From positions 68,421,903-68,485,902 of the forward strand of contig CM055265.1 in NCBI GenBank assembly GCA_029237695.1: a DNA stretch of 64,000 nucleotides, given 5' to 3'. Position numbers and translations under genes: made by a program. This document shows, piece after piece, positions 55,965 to 64,000 of the stretch. Numbering within the stretch: position 1 is the stretch's first letter; each line of letters starts with the position of its first letter. The notes below the pieces were generated by a model. The model was not told the origin of the DNA. It saw only the letters and a list, made by a program, of their open reading frames with translations, and ran no database searches. This DNA comes from Conchocele bisecta (Eukaryota; Mollusca; Bivalvia; Lucinida; Thyasiridae).

Positions 55965-56068
55965 CTTCATACGTGTGTGACCAGCGTAAATTGCATAGAC
56001 CTTTATACATGTGTGACCAGCATAATTTACATACACCTTCATACATGTGTGGCCAGCGTAAATTTCAT
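55965..56068. repeat. 36-bp minisatellite, array 1 continued, 3 units
   Basis: CTTCATACGTGTGTGACCAG, then two more diverged units with GACCAGCATAATTTACATA and GGCCAGCGTAAATTTCATA. Confidence 0.92.
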
Positions 56069-56069
56069 A

Positions 56070-56215
56070 GTTTGTTTGTTTGTTTGTTGGGATTTAACGG
56101 CCTATCAACAGCTAAGGTAATTTAAGGCCGGATCAATCGGTTTAGTACTAAACCCCATACATTATAAGCCCTGTGCGCGTTGTCAGTACCATCCGAGCGC
56201 ACCAAAGATTTATGG
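56070..56215 (+). mobile_element. SINE-like family A, partial copy
   Basis: TTTG microsatellite, GGGATTTAACGGCCTATCAA, CAGCTAAGGTAATTTAAGGC; the B-box region is degenerate. Confidence 0.65.
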
Positions 56216-56269
56216 TGCCAATGTGTTTAGACATATATATTGTATATCTTTCTGCATGATATAATTTTC

Positions 56270-57470
56270 AAAGTCGTAGCTTAAGCCCACTAATTTGCAA
56301 AAACAACATGGCCGCCAGTGAAAAAAGCATAGGCTACCGTACGTTATATATTACACTGTGGAACCAAAATTAGAAGGGAAAATTTGGCGCATCTTAATTT
56401 ATTTGATAGCCAATACATTACCGAATATTTAACAATCGATTTAAGCCTGAAATGAGCTTGTAAAAATCCAAGATGGCCGCCATTTTAGTAGAATATGATA
56501 AAATATGAAAATAAATTGACAAAGACGTGCTATCAGTGTGGGTACCAAACACTAGTTCTGAAGTAATATGGCCACACGTCATTCAGATATATGTATCCTG
56601 AACATTACATATTTTAGAAGCATCATGACAGACGTGCACACTTGTTAAGTTCCACAAACAAGATGGCAGTAATTGTTAAAAATTAAACACATTTTATAGA
56701 AGTTTGGTCTCTAGAGGTATCGTACATGCATAAACGAAGGGAATTTACCAACTAACTTCGGATATTTAATAACTATAATGCACCCACCTGTTTACCAGGC
56801 AATTATGTGATATATTCATGTTCAATAAATCGAAGATGGCCCCCATTTTATACGAAATGTGTTGATTATGCGATTCAGTTGGCACACTGTCATGATCAGT
56901 TTTCGTACCAAATAACATAGTCAGGCTCAGAAGATGATTAGACACACGGGTGCTAACAATGGCATATGTAAGATAATTGAAGTTTATGTATATATGACAG
57001 CCCCCCCCCCCCACCTGTATCCGCGCCTGTCATATATACATAAACTTCAATTATATTACATATCTACAATACTCGAATAGTTGGATTACTTTTTTCTTGG
57101 CCTGGGTATCAGGAAATCGCATCTGCGGCGATCTGGCATTTAACAATTTCATGGGGGAGGACCCCCAGACCCCCCGACTTTACGATGCACATCGCGCTCG
57201 CGGAGGTGGGTTACGCCGATTTGTAATTACAGACCACCCCTGCAATTATTTCTGTATCCGCGCCTGTATGAGAAACGGTGGCGGCCAGTGTTAATCGACT
57301 AACAACAAGTGCATCATTGTGTACCAGTAATACCGGAAGGGAATGCACGATAACAATTTCTGATACATACGAGCTGACACATTGAATATATATACTTTTC
57401 ATATTTTAAAGGAATCCATAATTTGCATAAAACAAAGATGACCGCCATATTACAGGCAATTTGTCAAGTA
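56270..57470. repeat. Degenerate tandem cluster with AAGATGGCCGCCATTTT core, plus strand
   Basis: Core copies lie near 56306, 56469, 56662, 56833 and 57436, spaced about 160-195 bp where uninterrupted. Between them recur AT-rich blocks such as GTACCAAA followed by AGT/CAG and TATATTCATG-like text. A GC-rich fold-back with arms AATTGAAGTTTATGTATATA (56975-57060) interrupts the cluster. Confidence 0.6.
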
Positions 57471-57537
57471 TGTGTGTACATGTACATAAATTGGCATACT
57501 CACTATATCCATGTGTACAGAATGTTCCAGTTCGAAA

Positions 57538-57785
57538 CTTAACCCTTTGAACCCGAAAGCCCGCTATATAGGTTTATGCAAACAGTGTAGATCCAGATGA
57601 GCCGGCTCGTAACGAGCCGTCTCATCAGGATCTGCACTGTTTGAAAGTAATTTTCATATTTTTGAGAACAATAAATACCCCCTTTTTATAAATGGAATAG
57701 TCTGGAAATCATTTTGCGATGATTGGATTGGTTGCAAAATTAACATATCGCAGCCCATTCAGTTACTTAGGGGTGAAAGGGTTAA
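57538..57785. mobile_element. MITE family K copy
   Basis: CTTAACCCTTTGAACCC and GGGTGAAAGGGTTAA ends; hairpin AGATCCAGATGAGCCGGCTC / GAGCCGTCTCATCAGGATCT. Confidence 0.88.
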
Positions 57786-58260
57786 AGGTGCATGCCCACT
57801 CAGGAGGCACATAATGCTCTTTATAGGAATTAAATAAGTGCATAATTGTGTCACTAGTCCACCAGTTCTAAAAATTACGAGTGCCCGTTATACAGATAAA
57901 ATAATTTAATAATATTTATTTTACTGATAGTGACGCGCGGTGGTTGTCAGGCTATTTTCATATGCAAATGAGGCATGATAGTTTTTAATTATTTATACTA
58001 ATTAAATCCGTCAATAATATTTTCGACAGATTATAAAGTATGATCATTGTACATCAAAAAATAAATACAGGTAATAAATAGTAAATGTCCGTTAACATTT
58101 TAAGGAAACACGGTTATCGCCCCTGGTATCAGTGTAGACATTTACATCTGATATGAAATGTATAATAAGGCCAGTAAATACGTGGGGTAATGGTGAATGA
58201 ATGTGTGTTTTTCCAGAAACTGTCATTGTGTGCCTATTGAGTGGGCATGCACCTTTAACA
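57782..58260. mobile_element. Family I element, second copy
   Basis: TTAAAGGTGCATGCCCACTC and GAGTGGGCATGCACCTTTAA are near-perfect inverted ends; the interior is collinear with 29727-30246. It abuts the family K MITE at TTAA. Confidence 0.88.
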
Positions 58261-59224
58261 TTGCAATGCTATTTAAACTGCTATGTACTCATCATATACG
58301 TTGGAAGTATTATATATATATTCATATTATACATTACTGTCAGCCCGTCTTTAAAATAAATGTATATCATATTAGTCAATAATTAATGAGTGTGTATATC
58401 CAGAAAGGTCAGATGTTTAATACACAATTTGTCAATATATTGTCTGTGTTGGTGATATATGTCCGCACAAAACACGATTGCTACGTACGCATTGTATTGT
58501 TTAATATTTAAATGTGTACATCTGATGTTTTTGCATTAGTACGTTATATACTTAAATATGTGTACACGTATGGTATTTATATGGAAACCGACCCACACAT
58601 TCAGATAATAATATTTTGCCGAAAAGAATATTTAATACAAATTTCATGAAATTAGTATCTGCTATATATGCATGTACAATGGACCGGTTATCGAACGTGT
58701 TATGTAATAGTGTAAATAATAACAGTTAATATTAATGTATTTAAAATCAGTAATTAAATTAAGTACTAATTCGCATACTCCAATTACAAGTGTACCAGTC
58801 ATCCTGGCTTAGCGGCAATTGCTCGTTCAGCTAACACTACTAGTATGCGGTCGCAATAGGAATGCAGCAGCCATCAACTTGGTGTATGCGTTGTATGTTT
58901 ATGGCATGTACTTTGCAATTAAACACTATAAAACTATATGGATAACTCTGGTCGCCAATTGGATAGACGGATATTATTAACGCAGGTTTTGCCAGAAGCT
59001 TTAGCGAAAACGTCATTTTACTTTTACTATTAGCCTTGGGGCAGCTATATAATGAAGGTATGTATCGCAAATATGCAAACGTTATGACATGGGTAACCGA
59101 AAATACAACAACTATACGAAATATTACAATTGATGGTGTTTATGTTATAGACGGAAGTACGAAAATAAACAAAGGAACGAAATGGAGACTGTTTACCCCT
59201 TGGCATGCTGCATATGCTAGACGG
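58261..59224. other. No gene recognised
   Basis: AT-rich, with no supported frame, RNA gene or repeat family. Confidence 0.4.
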
Positions 59225-59310
59225 ATATTATAGGAATGAATGGCCTTTTTGTGGAATTTATCGGGGCATAAAGTTGGAAAAGTCGCGGGAATACTGGACG
59301 AAGGCCTTTT
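59225..59310. repeat. Half copy of the TGTGGAATTTATCGGGG fold-back
   Basis: TTTTGTGGAATTTATCGGGG, AAGTTGGAAAAGTCGCGGGA and ATACTGGACGAAGGCC match the left arm at 33676. Confidence 0.85.
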
Positions 59311-59580
59311 TAATGAGTGTGCTACGATGCGAGTGGCATATCCATTACATAGTGGGTTGTAATTATTAATAGCTATTAGCTGCGCTAAAACTAGAAATAG
59401 ATTCATCCACCTAAGTTCGGTTAATCATGCATGTGCATGGAAAATCCATTCCATATTGGGTTGTAATTATTAACAGCTCAGTTGCATTACATCTAAACAT
59501 AAGTTGAACCACTTGGTTAAGCATGCATGTGCATGGGACATAGAAAATAACACATCCGATAGACCGAACACCACTGCCTG

Positions 59581-59880
59581 CAGTCTATTTCACCAATATT
59601 GCAAAGTATTTTTCTAGCAAAGTATACTTTGAGGGAGTAATCATTTATTTTTCCCGAAATGCATTATTTCATATAGAACTAACGACTGCATATATTTGAT
59701 GATTAATAGTATGCAATATTATTATAATACTGAATGTATTACATTATCACAGCCAAAATGGATGTGATAATGTAATAAATTCAGTATAATAAAAAATAAT
59801 AAATTTATCCTTAAATTGAAAATTTCTCCCTCAAAGTATACTTTGCTAGAAAAGTATACTTTGCAATGTTGGTGAAATAT
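59581..59880. mobile_element. MITE family C copy
   Basis: CAGTCTATTTCACCAATATT and GCAATGTTGGTGAAATA ends; central hairpin TTATCACAGCCAAAATGG. Confidence 0.88.
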
Positions 59881-60839
59881 GATACTGGCCTTGCAAATAA
59901 GGATAATGTACCAATTACGTGCAGGTAGGCCGAGCTTTGAATGAGGCACTAAAATGGATTCCATGATTAGCGGTATATGGTCCCACAAATACAAACTGAG
60001 GCAATCAGTTATAAATAGAACGTGAACCGCGTAGTATACGTTGGTTTGGTAGGCGTGTTCGGCGGAAGTCGTGGGTACATTGTATCTTGACAGTGTCTGT
60101 AATGTTACAGACAACGCACACATGATAAGCCTCTTGATTGCTTTGCCGTCATGGTTCCATGCGGTCAGTACTCAACATAAAGTAAGCAATGAGGAAGGAC
60201 AAACTATTAAATGAACGAAATGATATATAATGTTCACTACATGTTCAAACGGGTATGCCAGTCTCATATCATAGTTGGTTGCATGGACTGTCTTTTGCAT
60301 TACCTGTTTACGTACACAAAGTGGTAATAACAAACACTGTACAACAGTAATGTAATGTTGACAATTCTATCTTTCATTTATTCTCATTTGGCGGTAACAT
60401 CGCGTATATATTAAATTTTCGCTGAATGTGCATGCATGGTGTATGTTATATTGCATTAATTTGGCTGTATTACATAATTTCGCTTAAACTTGATATTTGT
60501 CATATGGATATTGTTCATTTTGTTACTCAGGTAGACGTTTATTCTTGCACAGTATGCCGTGCATGGTAATGCATGAGACAAAATTCAAAATATAATAACA
60601 CATGATACAATATGTTCCAATTTTAAGACAGATACATTATTACTAATGAGCGTTGGTAGAGGGTATTACACATTTATTCATCAAACAAATACATGTGCAG
60701 TCCCCAAATATAATGATAAGCACAAATTACAATGTATACATGTATGTTCAATAACAAATAGGGTATGTATTACAGTTTCTAGTCATACTAAAACAGATAT
60801 ATAATAAACAATTATCATTTTTACTCCGCCGCTACCGAT
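59881..60839. other. No gene recognised
   Basis: No supported frame, RNA gene or repeat family seen. Confidence 0.4.
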
Positions 60840-61860
60840 AGAATGTGTATGGTGATTTAGTTTCATTGCTACACATACTGTACGAAATGGCGGCCATCTT
60901 GAAAGTATGCAAATCTTATTTGCCTCAAACGTCGTTACGAGTATTGAAAAACTGTTTCGGTATGCCAATGTTAAATCGTCGAAGCTGATATGGTGTATGT
61001 TGTACGTGAATAGCTCTGAATTCCAGAAAATTGCTGTTCCAATTTTACAGTGATGGATATCTTAAATATGCATATTAATACGTGTATGTTCCTGTTTTAT
61101 GCTTTTAGCAAGCTGTAGATCAACGAATGTGTATAACATGTGTGGGACCATTGCAGTTTCGAACGGGTATGTGGTACCGACATTGATATCAAAGTTATAA
61201 GTATAATTTAAGAAATTCGTATAAAATGGCGCCTATTTTGGATTTACATACTTCTCTTTTTATCGTAAAATTTGTTTATGATCATTGTATAGCATGACAG
61301 TTATCACATCTCAGAATTGTGTTTGCATTAACTACCATGTGCCTACTGAAACAACGACGCATACAAACATCCCAGAAACTGAATATGCATTTCATAAGGT
61401 CGGCCATGTGTATATGCAATATAACACGTTTGTTTTTATTGCGTATCAATACCATTATTCTAGACATCTTGGGAGTACAGTGGGGTCAGCGTGTAAGTGC
61501 ACACACGAACGAACACGACATGTTGGTTCCAACCTGTCGTGTTCGTTCGTGTGTGCACTTACACGCTGACCGCACTGTACGTTAGTTTCATATATATGTG
61601 TGGTGTCAACACTTACGTGCTCGTACGTGACTGTTTCTTTAAACAATTAATAAAATACATGTAAAATGGCGGCCATGTTGGATTTCTGTACATCTTGATA
61701 ACATGGATTGATAAACATTTAGGCGTCTAAAATGTATTAAATGCATGAAGCTGATCGATGTTTGTGCTTTGAAAACTGCTTCCACAATATGATATGCCCC
61801 TGCATGTAGCAAAGTAGTTTTTCATTGGCGGCCAACTTATTTATGCAAATTACTAGCCTT
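60840..61860. repeat. Degenerate cluster with AAAATGGCGGCCATCTT core, opposite orientation
   Basis: Core copies lie near 60893, 61045 (weak), 61225, 61665 and 61822. They are the reverse complement of the cores at 56.3-57.4 kb, including asymmetric flanks such as GGCCATGTTGGATTT. A family G palindrome (61475-61580) interrupts it. Confidence 0.6.
61475..61580. repeat. Near-perfect palindrome, family G
   Basis: GTACAGTGGGGTCAGCGTGT and its complement; centre ATGTTGGTTCCAACCTG. Confidence 0.92.
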
Positions 61861-62034
61861 AAGTTACTACTTCTGAAGGTCTATCATGCGGAAATATATA
61901 GATTATATATGTTTAGTCACATTGGTAGCAAAACTCTTTGGTGCGCAGAGATGGTACTAAAAACCCTATGTTATGCCGGTACGTCCAGGGCCTATTACTT
62001 GTACAAGTACATGTACATGTTCAAGTACATGTAC

Positions 62035-62290
62035 AAATGGGGGGGGGGGAGGGGACCCCAAAATCAGAACTGAATATTTAAAATAAAAAAACTATATATT
62101 CAGCCCTGAAATCAGAATAATCCTGATCTGATGCCAGGTCCTCGCCACATTAGAATCACTTGGCCCCTCCCAAAATCAGTAGGATCAGTAATAATCTTAC
62201 TAATTTTATAATGGGCAATAATCCAATTCAACTCCCATGTAACAAAATATCCAAAGATAAAAACGTGCCAAACCAGGCAAATCATAATTC
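62035..62290 (+). mobile_element. SINE-like family A, 3' part
   Basis: GACCCCAAAATCAGAACTGA, ATTCAGCCCTGAAATCAGAA, TGATGCCAGGTCC, AATCACTTGGCCCC and GTGCCAAACCAGG follow the order of the complete copy. Confidence 0.65.
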
Positions 62291-62356
62291 CTATAAGGAG
62301 GAACCCTTACTGTTAATTTACGCCATCGAGTTCGCCCGAACAAACTCCCACGTAAA

Positions 62357-63350
62357 GTGCATAGACCTTCATACATGTATGACCAGATTAAATTGCATAT
62401 ACCTTCATACATGTGTGACCAGCGTAAATTGCATATGCCTTCATACATGTGTGACCAGCGTAAGTTTCTTAGGCCTTCATACACGTGACCAGTGTAAATT
62501 GCATAGGCATTCATACAATTGTGACCAGCATAAATTGCATAGGCCTTCATACATGTGTGACCAGCGTAAATTGCATAGGCCTTCATACATGTGCAACCGG
62601 CGTACCAGCGTAAATTGCATAGGCCTTTATACTTGTGTGACCAGTGTAAATTGCATAGGCCTTCATACATGTGGGACAAGCATACATTGCATAGGCCTTC
62701 ATACATGTGTGACCAGTGTAAGTTGCATAGACCTTCATACATGTGTAACCAGCATAAATTGCACAGACCGTCATACATGTGTGACCAGTGTAAATTGCAT
62801 AGGCCTTCATACAAGTGTGGCCAGCGTGAATTGCTCAGCATAACTTGCATAGGCCTTCATACAAGTATGACCAGCGTAAATTGCATAGGCCTTCATACAT
62901 GTGTGACCAGCGTAAATTGATTCTGCCTTCATACGTGTGACCAACTTAGGCCTTCATACATGTGTGACCAGTGTAAATTGCATAGGCCTTCATACATGTG
63001 TGACCAGCATAAATTGCATATGCTTGCATATATGTGTGACCAGCATAAATTTCTCAGCATAAATTACATTGGCCTTCATACATGTGTGACCAGCGTAAAT
63101 TGCATAGGCCCTCATACAAGTGTGACCAGCGTAAATTGATTAGGCCTTCATACGTGTGTGACCAGCGTAAATGGCATAGAGCTTCATATATGTGTGACCA
63201 GCGTAAATTGATTAGGCCTTCATCCGTGTGTGACCAGCGTGCGTAAATTGCTTAGGCCTTCATACATGTGTGACCAGTGTAAATTTCTTAGGCCTTCATA
63301 CATGTGTGACCTGCATAAATTTTACGCTGGTTACACATGTATGAAGGCCT
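62357..63350. repeat. 36-bp minisatellite, array 2, about 27 diverged units
   Basis: GGCCTTCATACATGTGTGAC / CAGCGTAAATTGCATA units with several truncated ones. The last unit (about 63316-63350) is in reverse orientation. The array is more diverged than array 1. Confidence 0.93.
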
Positions 63351-63553
63351 ATATCTTCACTGACGGTCTATACACGTGTACATTGCACACCAGGGCTTGA
63401 ATTTCAATGCCATTCGTCCTTAATATATTATTACATGTATCGTATATCATGTGACTCGCCATGATAAACAGTAAAAGTCTTCTAACTGTCACGCAAGCCG
63501 AAGTCACCTCATCATCAGAAAATTTGGTTACAGACTGTAATCAGTGTAGCTCC

Positions 63554-63862
63554 TGTAGCCTATTTCATCAACATTGCAAAGTATACTTTACTAGCAAAGT
63601 ATACTTTGAGGGAGAAATTTTCAATTTTATGATAAATTTATTAATTTTTATTATACTGAATTTATTACATTATCACAGCCAATTTGGCTGTGATAATGTA
63701 ATAAATTCAGTATAATAATTCTGCATACTTTTAATCATGAAATATATGCATTTGTTTGTTCTATATGAAATAATGCATTTCAGGAAAAATAAATGATTAC
63801 TCCCTCAAAGTATACTTTGCTAGTAAAGTATACTTTGCAATATTGATGAAATAGGCTACAGT
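63554..63862. mobile_element. MITE family C copy, most complete
   Basis: CTGTAGCCTATTTCATCAAC and GATGAAATAGGCTACAG ends; near-perfect inverted arms around TTATCACAGCCAATTTGGCT. Confidence 0.92.
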
Positions 63863-64000
63863 GATCAGCTAGCAATTTAACACTTTCAACACCACAGTCC
63901 TGTATAGTAGGTGTGTTAACTGCACAACATAGGGTGTTGACTTCACTTTCTGATGCAAAGGTCCCCTTTGGCATGGAAGTTCCCTAAGACAATAGAACAC

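Overview
This window is eukaryotic genomic DNA, not prokaryotic. It is AT-rich, mostly intergenic or intronic, has one gene with GT-AG introns, and is packed with short fold-back transposable elements and tandem arrays. The repeat style suggests a mollusc, probably a bivalve: dispersed units with a tRNA-like B box, elements with internal satellite cores, and TGACCTTGACC-bearing satellites. That assignment is inference; no marker gene fixes the species.

The only protein-coding gene I can support is a complete microsomal cytochrome P450 on the plus strand (30842-53340). It has seven coding exons with consistent phases, giving 500 residues with N-terminal anchor, I-helix AGTDTT, K-helix ExxR, FNPDRF and heme-ligand [10 protein letters not shown] motifs. 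It looks like a CYP2-clan enzyme of the CYP17/CYP1-like type. Its exons are GC-richer than the introns, which are full of mobile elements. The end of exon 5 together with its splice donor is tandemly repeated 13 times in steps of 48 or 63 bp, all multiples of three and all free of stops. This is the most unusual structure in the window.

Layout. 1-15.7 kb: a SINE-like repeat split by a MITE, a 2.8-kb TIR element enclosing a roughly 170-bp satellite, many fold-back MITEs and a dead Tc1-like transposase. 15.7-25.3 kb: one 9.6-kb array of a 22-bp satellite, about 434 units. 25.3-30.8 kb: more fold-back elements, several of them second copies of families on the left. 30.8-53.3 kb: the P450 gene, with a hAT-type element (8-bp target duplication) and a TIR element carrying a roughly 180-bp satellite in intron 2. 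53.3-64 kb: MITEs, three arrays of a 36-bp minisatellite (one split by a transposon), and two oppositely oriented clusters of a degenerate repeat built around an ATGGCCGCCAT core.

Apart from the P450, long open frames are products of stop-free tandem repeats and were not annotated as genes. Repeat boundaries were read by eye and may be off by several bases. Family names used here (A, C, D and so on) are local labels.
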